From Alicyclobacillus tolerans (GTDB lineage: Bacteria > Bacillota > Bacilli > Alicyclobacillales > Alicyclobacillaceae): 64,000 bases of DNA. The notes beneath the pieces were generated by a model. The model made no database searches. It was not told where the DNA came from and saw only the letters and a program-made list of their open reading frames with translations. The stretch spans positions 366,039 to 430,038 of the forward strand of contig NZ_JAJFNK010000001.1 of NCBI RefSeq assembly GCF_021739485.1. Reading direction: 5' to 3'. The first letter of the stretch is position 1. The number at the start of each line of letters is the position of its first letter. The position numbers and the translations under genes are program-made. Shown in pieces: positions 9,352 through 17,047 of this stretch.

Positions 9352-10143
9352 ATGAGTCTGTCGCTGTTTATAACGTTGCTGCTCATAGGTTTTGTGGGTT
9401 CTTTTGTTTCTGGAATGCTCGGCATCGGCGGGTCCATTGTAAAATATCCGTTGCTGTTGTACATACCTCCCGCACTGGGTCTGGCGGCGTTTACAGCTCA
9501 CGAAGTTTCTGGAGTCAGCGCAGTCCAGGTACTCTTCTCGAGTTTCTTTGGAGTAATGGCCTACAAAAAAGACCGCGTGCTCAACTTTGAATTAATCGCG
9601 TACATGGGAGCGTCCATTTTGCTGGCAAGCTTTTTGGGTGCGTATGGGGCCCGGTTTCTCTCCGGGGATTCGATTAACCTCGTTTACGGCGTCCTGGCCT
9701 TGATCGCGGCGGCCATGATGTTCATTCCTGTGGCGGAACCCGATGTTGTCGACAGCGATCGCTTCACGTTCAACAAACCCATTGCGATTGTTGCAGCGGC
9801 GTCCATTGGCGTGGTTTCCGGGGTTGTGGGTGCCGCAGGGGCGTTCATCCTCGTCCCCGTCATGTTATTGGTGCTGAAGGTGCCGACTCGAATGACCATC
9901 GCCTCCTCGCTGGCGATTACGTTTATTTCTTCCATAGGGACTACGACCGGAAAAGTGTTGTCCGGGGACGTCTTACTGGGTCCTGCCTTAATCATGATTT
10001 GGGCGAGTATCCTAGGAGCTCCCCTTGGAGCCCGTTTTGGCAAAACGGTGGACGTGCGGGTGTTGCGCACCATTTTGGGTGTGCTTGTCTTGTTGACATG
10101 CATGAAGATCTGGTTCGACATTTTTGCTGGAGGGCGCCTGTAA
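9352..10143 (+). CDS. TauE/SafE (TSUP) family sulfite/anion exporter-like permease
   Basis: A 263-residue protein with about eight helices in two related halves. The first half carries GSFVSGMLGIGGSIVKYPLLL and the second GVVSGVVGAAGAFILVPVML, the paired glycine-rich motifs of the TSUP (DUF81) family. TSUP members move sulfite, sulfoacetate or related organic anions across the plasma membrane; the substrate here is undetermined. ATG start with AAGGCGG upstream. A promoter and c-di-AMP riboswitch begin right after its stop, so it appears to be a single-gene unit. Confidence 0.85.
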   Translation: MSLSLFITLLLIGFVGSFVSGMLGIGGSIVKYPLLLYIPPALGLAAFTAHEVSGVSAVQVLFSSFFGVMAYKKDRVLNFELIAYMGASILLASFLGAYGARFLSGDSINLVYGVLALIAAAMMFIPVAEPDVVDSDRFTFNKPIAIVAAASIGVVSGVVGAAGAFILVPVMLLVLKVPTRMTIASSLAITFISSIGTTTGKVLSGDVLLGPALIMIWASILGAPLGARFGKTVDVRVLRTILGVLVLLTCMKIWFDIFAGGRL

Positions 10144-10149
10144 AGCCAG

Positions 10150-10179
10150 TTGACGTAATGCACCCTATTTCGTTATAAT
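10150..10179 (+). promoter_or_regulatory. Sigma-A promoter of the c-di-AMP riboswitch transcript
   Basis: TTGACG (10150-10155), an 18-bp spacer and TATAAT (10174-10179). The riboswitch begins about 25 nt downstream, where a transcript should start. Confidence 0.75.
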
Positions 10180-10202
10180 ATTCTTACAATTAAAACCCAT
10201 CA

Positions 10203-10313
10203 TCGCTGAATTCCGTTACAGGGAAGCGGGGGAACCAATCTTTTGGGGTGAATCCGGTCTTGACCGGTAGGGCTATCTCTTCGGCCCGAATCCGTCAGCT
10301 AACCTCGCAAGCG
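10203..10313 (+). ncRNA. c-di-AMP riboswitch (ydaO/yuaA leader)
   Basis: The segment contains, in order, the conserved blocks of the ydaO/yuaA aptamer: CGCTGAAT, AGCGGGGGAACC, TGGGGTGAATCC, AGGGCTA, GCCCGAATCCGTCAG and CTAACCTCGCAAGCG. This aptamer binds cyclic di-AMP and usually lowers expression when the ligand is high. In Firmicutes it controls potassium transport, osmolyte uptake and cell-wall hydrolase genes. A strong promoter lies just upstream and a terminator at 10361-10392 forms the expression platform. The regulated gene at 10427 is unknown, with a polysaccharide deacetylase beyond it. Confidence 0.93.
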
Positions 10314-10360
10314 CTCGAGAAGAGGTGTGAGCCTTTTGCTCATCCAAGTTATGATCGCGC

Positions 10361-10392
10361 CCCCCGTAGGAATTTGCCCCCGGGGGTTTTTT
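10361..10392 (+). terminator. Riboswitch expression-platform terminator
   Basis: CCCCCG (10361-10366) pairs with CGGGGG (10381-10386) and is followed by six T. It lies between the aptamer and the GTG of the downstream gene, as expected for ligand-controlled termination. Confidence 0.75.
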
Positions 10393-10426
10393 AGTGTCCC
10401 CCCAAACTTATGAAGGAGGAATCACA

Positions 10427-10954
10427 GTGAACCATCGGAACGCGTTGGAACAGGTTGCGGATCACTTGGCACTCATGATTGGGAAAGAGAAACAAAACGG
10501 AGAGTTTCTGCTGGCTTCTGTGGTTCAAGACTCTTTGACGTACAATTTTCACGCATACGCTGAAAGCCCGTTTCTCGTCGACATTGCGCACGATGCGGCC
10601 AAGGTGGCTGTCGAAACCACAGCAACGCACATGTACCTCAACGAATTCGCGGTTCGCGAATCCATACGAGGAGTGATGCACAGCATTGTGACTCTAAGCG
10701 GGGATCCCGTTTCCGTAAGCGTGGCTGTGACGACTGGGGCACTCAACGGTCTGGAACAGTTCGAACCCCAGGAAGCGGAGCTATTGCCGCTTCGGATCGC
10801 GGTGGTTAAAGGCGTGTGCGCAGCAGCTGAGGATATGGGACTGGACGCCGTCAAAATGAAAACGGTCTGCGACCACATCGTCCAATGGAAATCCGCTTGG
10901 CATGGCCGTGAATGGCGCGTGGAAGACCAACCGGAGGGAGAACGCCTCGCCTGA
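10427..10954 (+). CDS. Unknown soluble protein under c-di-AMP riboswitch control
   Basis: A 175-residue, mostly alpha-helical-looking soluble protein with no signal peptide or membrane helix. I do not recognise a domain. I use GTG 10427 because AAGGAGG lies 7-13 nt upstream. The frame extends further upstream but into the riboswitch terminator. The gene is the first one after the c-di-AMP riboswitch and is closed by a hairpin terminator at 11035, so it is probably the sole direct target. Such targets are usually linked to potassium, osmotic or cell-wall balance, which suggests a role there without showing one. Confidence 0.8.
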   Translation: MNHRNALEQVADHLALMIGKEKQNGEFLLASVVQDSLTYNFHAYAESPFLVDIAHDAAKVAVETTATHMYLNEFAVRESIRGVMHSIVTLSGDPVSVSVAVTTGALNGLEQFEPQEAELLPLRIAVVKGVCAAAEDMGLDAVKMKTVCDHIVQWKSAWHGREWRVEDQPEGERLA

Positions 10955-11034
10955 AGTTTTTCTGGGCAACCTCGTCTTTTGCCAACAGAGGCCCTCTCAA
11001 GGGACTGCCAGACCCAGCCAATAACGTATGCAAG

Positions 11035-11056
11035 ACCGGGGAGAACCCCGGTTTTT
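11035..11056 (+). terminator. Intrinsic terminator
   Basis: ACCGGGG, loop AGAA, CCCCGGT, then a T-run. It ends the riboswitch-controlled unit before the deacetylase gene. Confidence 0.85.
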
Positions 11057-11134
11057 CTCTTCACCCCTACATGAACCTCACGACGCCCGGGAATCCTTAC
11101 AATCAAGCCGAATTCATGATGGAGAACCGGGTGA

Positions 11135-11881
11135 GTGATAACGAATCAATTGAAATGGGTATATTCAATAGCCGTCGTTGTTGCGGTCAATGTCGCATTA
11201 CAAATGAACCAGAACACCGTGGCGCAAGCTGGCAGTCGTATTGCGGAGAAAACGGCGGCTTCCAACATTGTCCGCCACGTGGATACATCGAAAAAACTTG
11301 TGGCTCTTACGTTTGACGATGGACCCAGCGAAACATTTACGCCCCAGGTATTGGAACTGCTCGCCAAATATCACGCAAAAGCCACGTTTTTTGTCATTGG
11401 TTATCGCGCCAAACAATACCCTCAACTCGTTGCCAGAGAACTCGCGGATCACCATGAGATTGGGAACCACACGTATTCACATGTGATTCTGACGCACAAA
11501 TCGGAACGCCGAATCCTTAAGGAGCTGCTCGATGGACACAACGCGATTATGGAATCCGTTGGGGCCGACGAGTCTCATTACTTTCGACCCCCACGCGGAA
11601 GATTTGACAAAAAAGTCCTGCAATTGGCCCGGAATGAAGGATACAAGGTAATCCTATGGAGCGTCGACTCAGGCGATTGGAGCAACCCGGGGGCGGCCAA
11701 GGTTGCACGGCACGTCCTCGCCAAAGTGCACAGCGGAGACATTGTGTTGTTCCACGACCAAGGAGGGAACAGGACCCAAACCATTGACGCTTTAAACCAA
11801 GTCATTCCAGCCTTGGAGCGTCAGGGATATCACTTCGTGACATTGTCGGAGTTAATGAAGTCCACAGAAGTACAGAAATAA
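11135..11881 (+). CDS. Polysaccharide deacetylase (CE4/NodB fold, PdaB-like)
   Basis: A 248-residue exported enzyme: residues 1-32 look like a signal peptide or anchor (IAVVVAVNVALQM). The NodB domain follows with all its motifs: TFDDGP (catalytic base and metal aspartate), HTYSH (metal-binding HxxxH), RPPRGRF, DSGDW and LFHDQGGNRT near the end. CE4 enzymes remove N-acetyl or related acyl groups from peptidoglycan or chitin-like sugars. In spore-formers PdaA/PdaB relatives act on cortex or vegetative wall. GTG start at 11135 with GGAG ten bases upstream. It may be an independent unit, since a terminator precedes it. Confidence 0.9.
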   Translation: MITNQLKWVYSIAVVVAVNVALQMNQNTVAQAGSRIAEKTAASNIVRHVDTSKKLVALTFDDGPSETFTPQVLELLAKYHAKATFFVIGYRAKQYPQLVARELADHHEIGNHTYSHVILTHKSERRILKELLDGHNAIMESVGADESHYFRPPRGRFDKKVLQLARNEGYKVILWSVDSGDWSNPGAAKVARHVLAKVHSGDIVLFHDQGGNRTQTIDALNQVIPALERQGYHFVTLSELMKSTEVQK

Positions 11882-11886
11882 AAAAC

Positions 11887-11947
11887 GAGCCGGCCTGTAA
11901 TAAACTCGTAAACAATGAAAACCTCGGCATACAGGCCGACTCGGCTC
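11887..11947 (+). other. Long interrupted hairpin after the deacetylase gene
   Basis: GAGCCGGCCTGTA (from 11887) is complementary to TACAGGCC plus GGCTC (ending 11947), with a five-base bulge (GACTC) in the right arm and a 30-base loop. There is no T-run, so it may be a 3-prime processing or stability element rather than a terminator. Confidence 0.4.
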
Positions 11948-11966
11948 ATACCTTCAAAGCCGCTCC

Positions 11967-12000
11967 AATCAAAAGGACCCTCATGAGAAGCAGGGTCCTT
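11967..12000 (-). terminator. Terminator for the minus-strand DUF3892 unit
   Basis: AAGGACCCT and AGGGTCCTT pair around a 10-base loop; on the minus strand the stem is followed by TTTTGATT. It lies just past the stop of the DUF3892 gene. Confidence 0.6.
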
Positions 12001-12015
12001 CGCGTTCAGAACGGC

Positions 12016-12234
12016 TTAGAACTGCGGTAAATTGTCGAAGTTGTTGCTCTTGTCTCCGTCCGCGTCTGACCGGATGTGGTCCTGTCCGTCCCGTCCGCGG
12101 AACGCATTGGCGTGATCGATTTGTCCTTGTTTGGCCAAGTCTATCGCTTCTCGGTAGTCTACTACCCGACCATCCGAAAATTGGAACTCGACGATATCCC
12201 CATCCCCGTTTTTACGGACAGCGACGACTTTCAC
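12016..12234 (-). CDS. DUF3892 domain protein
   Basis: A 72-residue protein beginning KVVAVRKNGDGDIVEFQFSD and ending with IRSDADGDKSNNFDNLP, a close fit to the small DUF3892 family of spore-formers, whose role is unknown. It starts at GTG 12234, which overlaps the TGA of the upstream gene (GTGA), so the two are co-translated. A terminator follows. The unit is divergent from the second ger operon. Confidence 0.8.
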   Translation of the reverse strand: MKVVAVRKNGDGDIVEFQFSDGRVVDYREAIDLAKQGQIDHANAFRGRDGQDHIRSDADGDKSNNFDNLPQF

Positions 12235-12491
12235 TGTTTTGCATCCCCTTCGGAGGATGAGGTTATCGTCAAACGGCTGTTGCTGGCTGCGGCTTGCTCA
12301 ATTCCGGGGAATTGCATTGTTCTTACGCCGTCGAGCTGATCGATGGTTCCTTCCATGTAGACATCGTAAAGCTGTTCCTGCGTCACGGCAGCATCTGCAT
12401 CTGGATTTGCATCCCCGCTGTTTCGGAAACTGGTGTCTTCGGGCTGCACAAACCTCACCTCCGGATTCGTTTTGTCCTCGCATCGTAGCAT
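12231..12491 (-). CDS. Small acidic hypothetical protein coupled to DUF3892
   Basis: An 86-residue acidic, hydrophilic protein with no recognised domain. I choose ATG 12491 since AAGGAG lies seven bases upstream; the frame reaches further upstream but without a ribosome site. Its stop overlaps the start of the DUF3892 gene by three bases, which implies a two-gene operon. The motif VTQEQLYDVYMEGTI is the most protein-like part. Function unknown. Confidence 0.6.
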   Translation of the reverse strand: MLRCEDKTNPEVRFVQPEDTSFRNSGDANPDADAAVTQEQLYDVYMEGTIDQLDGVRTMQFPGIEQAAASNSRLTITSSSEGDAKQ

Positions 12492-12650
12492 CCCCGTTCT
12501 CCTTCGTTTCATGTGCCGCCGCACCGGCTGCGGCATCTTGCATCTTGCAGCGGCGAAAAACGCAGCGGTGCCAATGGTTCCAGAAACTCTTCCGAAATGC
12601 ATAGTTTCCCAAACGGCGGTCACCCTAAGTACGCAGAAAGGGGAATTGGC

Positions 12651-14279
12651 ATGCCGTTTTGGAGTCGGGCAAATAAACATGCGGGCTTAAATCGACCTTT
12701 TCCCCCAAGCAAACGGCTGGAGTTGCTTGGCGAGCGCAAAATCACAGGTGACAACGAGCAGACGGTTGCAGTCATGCGAGATTTGTTTGACAAAAACGAC
12801 GACCTCAGTACGCGGACCATCGATATTCTTGGGCACTATCAAGCCAGCGTTTTATACCTGTCCAACTTTGTGGATAACGCGCGGCTTCATCAAGACGTGT
12901 TAAAGCCGCTGATGGAAACCAATACCTCAAGCCTGGCTGTGAAGCGCGCGAACGTCATTCAGTTCATTTTGAAACAGGTTCTGAGCTACGGAGAGGCGTA
13001 CGTCGAAACCAGTCTCAATAAAATTGGCGAAGCGCTGTTTCGCGGAAACACCATCCTTCTCATTCAAGACCTCAAAGAAGCGATAGTGGTTTCTACAAGG
13101 TCTGTTGACCACAGAACGCCGTCGCAGCCAGAGACTGAACAGGCGATTCGAGGGGCTCGCGACGGGTTTATTGAGTCCATAGGCGTCAATATGTCCCTGA
13201 TTCGCTACCGGCTGCAAACGCCCGACCTACGCATGGAGTCGATGGAACTGGGACGCCTCACGAAAACCAAGGTAGCGGTCTGCTACATTGAGGGCCTGGT
13301 TGACCCTGACGTGGTTCGCAGAGTCCGGGAACGCCTCAAAAAGATCGATATTGACAGTGTTTTGGACGCCGGAACCCTGGAACAGTTCATCGAGGACAAC
13401 CATTGGAGTCCATTTCCGCAAATTCAGAATTCGGAGCGCCCGGACAAGTCCTGTGCGGCGCTGCTCGAAGGGCGCGTCGTCATTCTCACGGACGGGACGC
13501 CGTTTGCACTCATTGCGCCAACGACTTTCACACAATTTTACCAGGTGATGGACGACTATACAGAACGCTGGATCATGGGCTCCCTCGTCCGAGGAGTCCG
13601 CCTAGTCTCTCTGTTCTTTTCCTTGGTGTTCCCTTCGCTGTACGTGGCCGTGATCTCCTTTAACCCTGAACTGATTCCGACGAAGTTTGCTGTGGCCGTG
13701 GCTGGCGGACGGGCCGGTGTGCCGTTCCCTGCTGTGATTGAAGTGCTGATTATGGAGATCTCGATGGAAGTTCTGCGAGAAGCCACCCTGCGTTTGCCCC
13801 AACAGGTGGGCGGTGCCTTATCCATTGTCGGCGTTCTGGTTGTCGGCCAGGCCGCCGTATCGGCCGGGTTCGTCAGTCCAATTACCGTGGTTGTGGTGGC
13901 TTTGACGACGATTGGGTCGTTTGCAACGCCCGCCTACAATGCGGCCATCGCTTTGCGCATCCTGCGGTTTGCGCTCATTTTACTGGCTGGGACGTTTGGA
14001 CTGTACGGCATTGTGATTGGTATGATTCTGATTTTCAACCACATGCTCGCTCTGCGGTCTTTTGGGGTGCCTTTTTGGTCTCCTTACGCCCCGTTCAAGG
14101 GGCAGGGCATGAAAGACGCCCCGATCCGGGCCCCGCTTTGGAGCCTGTACCTTCGTCCCAAGGAGTTGTCTCCCCAAAACGACCGCCGCATCAGTGAAGA
14201 AACCGTGGCGTACGCGAAATCCCCTCCGAACCGGCAGAGGCGCACCATCATCAGCGGCCCGCGCAAAGGAGGCCAATAA
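12651..14279 (+). CDS. Spore germination receptor A subunit (second operon)
   Basis: A 542-residue GerA-family protein. The N-terminal soluble domain includes DLFDKNDDLSTRTI and a GARDGFIESIGVNMSLIRYRL segment typical of the family. Membrane helices begin near residue 315, followed by the signature GRAGVPFPAVIEVLIMEISME, REATLRLPQQVGGAL and VVGQAAVSAGFVSPI. The start ATG 12651 has AAGGGG seven bases upstream; a longer open frame back to 12513 overlaps the divergent promoter region. The C-terminal 60 residues are basic and proline-rich. First gene of an A-B-C operon with overlapping start and stop codons. Germinant unknown. Confidence 0.93.
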   Translation: MPFWSRANKHAGLNRPFPPSKRLELLGERKITGDNEQTVAVMRDLFDKNDDLSTRTIDILGHYQASVLYLSNFVDNARLHQDVLKPLMETNTSSLAVKRANVIQFILKQVLSYGEAYVETSLNKIGEALFRGNTILLIQDLKEAIVVSTRSVDHRTPSQPETEQAIRGARDGFIESIGVNMSLIRYRLQTPDLRMESMELGRLTKTKVAVCYIEGLVDPDVVRRVRERLKKIDIDSVLDAGTLEQFIEDNHWSPFPQIQNSERPDKSCAALLEGRVVILTDGTPFALIAPTTFTQFYQVMDDYTERWIMGSLVRGVRLVSLFFSLVFPSLYVAVISFNPELIPTKFAVAVAGGRAGVPFPAVIEVLIMEISMEVLREATLRLPQQVGGALSIVGVLVVGQAAVSAGFVSPITVVVVALTTIGSFATPAYNAAIALRILRFALILLAGTFGLYGIVIGMILIFNHMLALRSFGVPFWSPYAPFKGQGMKDAPIRAPLWSLYLRPKELSPQNDRRISEETVAYAKSPPNRQRRTIISGPRKGGQ

Positions 14280-15376
14280 TGGAACGGAGTATTACCATGT
14301 TGGAATTGGTCGCCATCTTATTTGGAAGCACGGCGGGCGTCGGTGTCCTTGCAGCCCCACGCCTTGCTGTGGAAGCCGGGGGGACGGCTGGCCCGCTGGT
14401 CAGCCTCATCGGCGTGGTGCTTGTCCTCCTGGCCGCTGCGGTGGTGACGATGCTGGGTCTCCGGTTTCCCGATGAGTCGATTGTGACGTACGCAGCCCGG
14501 ATCATCGGAAAGTGGCCCGGACGGTTAATGAGCCTTTTCATGATTGTGTATTTTGCAGTGCTCACCGCGCTGTCCGCGAGAGAATTTGGCAAAGTGGCGG
14601 TAACGGCTACGCTGCCGAAAACGCCCACCGATATCACGACGTTGGTGATGATTGTGCTTGTTGCCGTTGCCGCGAGAAACAGCCTGAAGACGTTTTCGTA
14701 CATTCACCTGTTCTACTTTCCCATGATTGCAGCACCCATTGCCCTCATCGCCATCCTGAGTTTAAAAAACGCTAACCTGCTGTATTTGCAGCCGCTTGGG
14801 GGAACCAAGCCGTGGACCTCGATGGGGAACGGAAGCTTGGTCATTGCCGCCTTGCTTCAAGGCGGATTCGTATTGACCCTGGCGATCCCCGGCTTGCGGC
14901 GCCCGAGCCAGGCGATGAAGGCCACCATCATTGGATTAGCCCTGGCCGGAAGCGTTTACCTGTTCACCGTCGTTGCCGCACTTGCGGTCTTTGGCCCCGA
15001 GGAAATTCAGTTGATTTACTGGCCCACCCTGGAACTGGCAAAAACGACACTGTTGCCTGGCGAAGTGTTGGAACGGCTGGACGCAATTTTTATCTCCGTG
15101 TGGGTCATAGCGGTATTCACAAGCATGTATTCGACGTACTACTTAACCGTGGAATCCCTTCGGCAGTTGACAGGCCTGGCGGACTCGCGGATGTGGGCCT
15201 TTCCGATTGCAGCGGCTGTGTACTTCATCGCCATGCTTCCTCCAAACATCGTCGAACTGTACCGGATTATCACTGTGGTTGGTAAATTTGGGCTGATTCT
15301 GACGGTCGGTTATCCTTTTGTATTGTGGATTGTCGCGATGGTGCGCGGGGTTCGAGGACCGGAGATGACACCATGA
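14279..15376 (+). CDS. Spore germination receptor B subunit (second operon)
   Basis: A 365-residue, ten-helix GerAB/ArcD/ProY-type permease-like protein. ATG 14279 shares its A with the stop of the gerA-type gene (TAATG), so expression is coupled. The GSTAGVGVLAAPRLAVEAGG stretch at the start of helix 1 is the unwound-helix motif of the APC fold. The helix-rich body with KTFSYIHLFYFP fits the family. Expected to be the germinant-binding membrane subunit of a second receptor. Confidence 0.92.
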   Translation: MERSITMLELVAILFGSTAGVGVLAAPRLAVEAGGTAGPLVSLIGVVLVLLAAAVVTMLGLRFPDESIVTYAARIIGKWPGRLMSLFMIVYFAVLTALSAREFGKVAVTATLPKTPTDITTLVMIVLVAVAARNSLKTFSYIHLFYFPMIAAPIALIAILSLKNANLLYLQPLGGTKPWTSMGNGSLVIAALLQGGFVLTLAIPGLRRPSQAMKATIIGLALAGSVYLFTVVAALAVFGPEEIQLIYWPTLELAKTTLLPGEVLERLDAIFISVWVIAVFTSMYSTYYLTVESLRQLTGLADSRMWAFPIAAAVYFIAMLPPNIVELYRIITVVGKFGLILTVGYPFVLWIVAMVRGVRGPEMTP

Positions 15377-16605
15377 ATACTGGACCAGGCAAAGTCCGCA
15401 AGGTCCTCGCAGTGCTTCTCTTGACAGTGCCATTCTTGAGTGGGTGCTGGGACCGCGTGGAAATTGAACAGCGCGCCACCGTTCTCGGGCTGGCCATCGA
15501 TTTGCCCGGGCAGCAAGGAGAAAGTGCACCGTTGGATGTGACCCATCCGCCCGACAAGGCTGACACGCCAGCTAAGGTCCTCATCACCGCTCACATTGCG
15601 GTTCCCGGCCGGATTCCGCTGGGGCCGGGGGAAGGCGGGGGTGGCGGTGGTGGTGGCGGAGACTCAAGCAACAAGGCCATTTGGACGGTACAAGCCCGGG
15701 GTGAAGACGTCAGCGATGCACTGACACACCTGCAGCAGCAAGTCGCGGAACGAGTCTTTCTCGGCCACCTTAGGGTCATCGTGGTTTCTGAGGATTTTGC
15801 CCGACAGGGTTTGGAAAGCGTGAATGACTATTTTCGCAGAGACCCTCAAATTCGCCGCACCACTTGGCTCATGGTGTCCCAGAGCCGCGCAGCTGACGTG
15901 ATGAACATGTCGCCGCCATTGGAACGCGTGCCGACGTTGTACCTGCTTTCCACGATGGACCGGGCAAAGGATTCTGGGAAACTTCCGAACGACTTTGTAG
16001 GCCGGTTTTGGACGTTGGAATCGAGCGACGGTCAGGAAGGATACCTTCCGTACGTGTCCATTAAGCAAGAGAACAACCTTAAGATTCAAGGGCTTGCCTA
16101 CTTTCAGGGCAACCACATGGTGGGCAAGACGACTCCGTATCAGATCATGAATTTGATGCAAGTCATTGGGGAAAGCCCAGCCGGGTACAGCGTACCCGTC
16201 CACGTTCAGGGCCAAACAGTGGTCATTACCGCGTTCCGGCGCCTTGCCCGAATTCATACGTACGTCGAAAACGGCGAGCCTGTTGCGCGCGTTGTGATGC
16301 ACGTCGATGCCAACGTCGCCGAAAACGACAGCCGCGCGTTGAATCTTCAAGACCCTCGGGTGCTTGAAGACATTCGCAACGAGATGAATCGAAACATGCA
16401 AGCGGGATGTCTCCAACTCATCGCACAGACCCAAAAAAAAGGTTCGGATATCTTTGGCTTTGGGGAAAACCTGCGTGCCAAACACTCCGATTACTGGAGT
16501 CAACACGTAAAAAACAAACAGGGATGGGAAAAACTTTACCCCCGGCTGAAAGTGCAGATTGAAGTGAGTTCGCGGATCCACCGGATGGGCATGAAAGACG
16601 TGTAG
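15373..16605 (+). CDS. Spore germination lipoprotein, Ger(x)C family, with poly-Gly tract
   Basis: A 410-residue lipoprotein. The signal peptide ends in a lipobox (VPFLSGC) followed by WDRVEIEQRA. ATG 15373 overlaps the stop of the gerB-type gene (ATGA). An unusual run of nine glycines (residues 88-96, codons 15634-15660) interrupts domain 1, just where family members have a loop. The C-terminal GFGENLRAKHSDYW and a final SSRIHRMGM segment match Ger(x)C proteins. Expected to sit on the outer face of the spore inner membrane as the C subunit. Confidence 0.92.
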   Translation: MNTGPGKVRKVLAVLLLTVPFLSGCWDRVEIEQRATVLGLAIDLPGQQGESAPLDVTHPPDKADTPAKVLITAHIAVPGRIPLGPGEGGGGGGGGGDSSNKAIWTVQARGEDVSDALTHLQQQVAERVFLGHLRVIVVSEDFARQGLESVNDYFRRDPQIRRTTWLMVSQSRAADVMNMSPPLERVPTLYLLSTMDRAKDSGKLPNDFVGRFWTLESSDGQEGYLPYVSIKQENNLKIQGLAYFQGNHMVGKTTPYQIMNLMQVIGESPAGYSVPVHVQGQTVVITAFRRLARIHTYVENGEPVARVVMHVDANVAENDSRALNLQDPRVLEDIRNEMNRNMQAGCLQLIAQTQKKGSDIFGFGENLRAKHSDYWSQHVKNKQGWEKLYPRLKVQIEVSSRIHRMGMKDV

Positions 16606-16681
16606 CAACGGTCCAGTGAACACTGCTCAAGGGATAAGGATAACCGCGGGTTTCATTCGGCCACAACCAGGAGGACAATTC

Positions 16682-16897
16682 ATGGTCAACATCGATTTTA
16701 CGCAGATGTATCCAACGTTAGCAGCAGCGATGATGATCCTGACGGGACTCTACAGTACTCTGGTTGAGCGCAGGGGCTATGTGTCTCGCAACTTGGACCG
16801 TGAGGCGAAGTGGGCGAAGTCCATCGGGATAATCTGGATTGCCGCCGGACTCTCGCTCTACGTGGCCGCTTGGGTGTGGCGGAATTTCATGTGGTAA
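16682..16897 (+). CDS. Small two-helix membrane protein, CLC_0170-like
   Basis: A 71-residue protein with two membrane helices (about 12-27 and 50-67) around a basic loop (ERRGYVSRNLDREAKWAKSIG). AGGAGG seven bases before ATG 16682 fixes the start. Its place right after a ger operon and its layout resemble the CLC_0170 family of small membrane proteins encoded beside germination genes. That family name is from memory and tentative. Small fourth subunits (GerD- or GerKD-like) modulate some receptors, so a similar role is possible. Confidence 0.65.
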   Translation: MVNIDFTQMYPTLAAAMMILTGLYSTLVERRGYVSRNLDREAKWAKSIGIIWIAAGLSLYVAAWVWRNFMW

Positions 16898-16970
16898 CCC
16901 AAAGGCAGGGGCAGCAATGGGTCGGTCAAAGTTGCTTTTTGCGCCCGATTTCCGCATATTAATAGTATAT

Positions 16971-16988
16971 CTTGCATGAAAATGCAAT
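16971..16988 (+). promoter_or_regulatory. Putative ARG box (ArgR/AhrC operator) ahead of argJ
   Basis: CTTGCATGAAAATGCAAT matches the B. subtilis ARG-box consensus as I remember it (CATGAATAAAAATKCAAK) at 15 of 18 positions and is itself dyad-symmetric (TTGCAT-GAAA-ATGCAA). It lies about 60 bp before argJ, downstream of a possible promoter (TTGCTT at 16932, CATATT at 16955). Confidence 0.6.
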
Positions 16989-17047
16989 GGCTTTATTTCG
17001 TAAGAATGGGAATCCAGGGTTGTGTTTCTCGGAACTTTGAGTGATGG

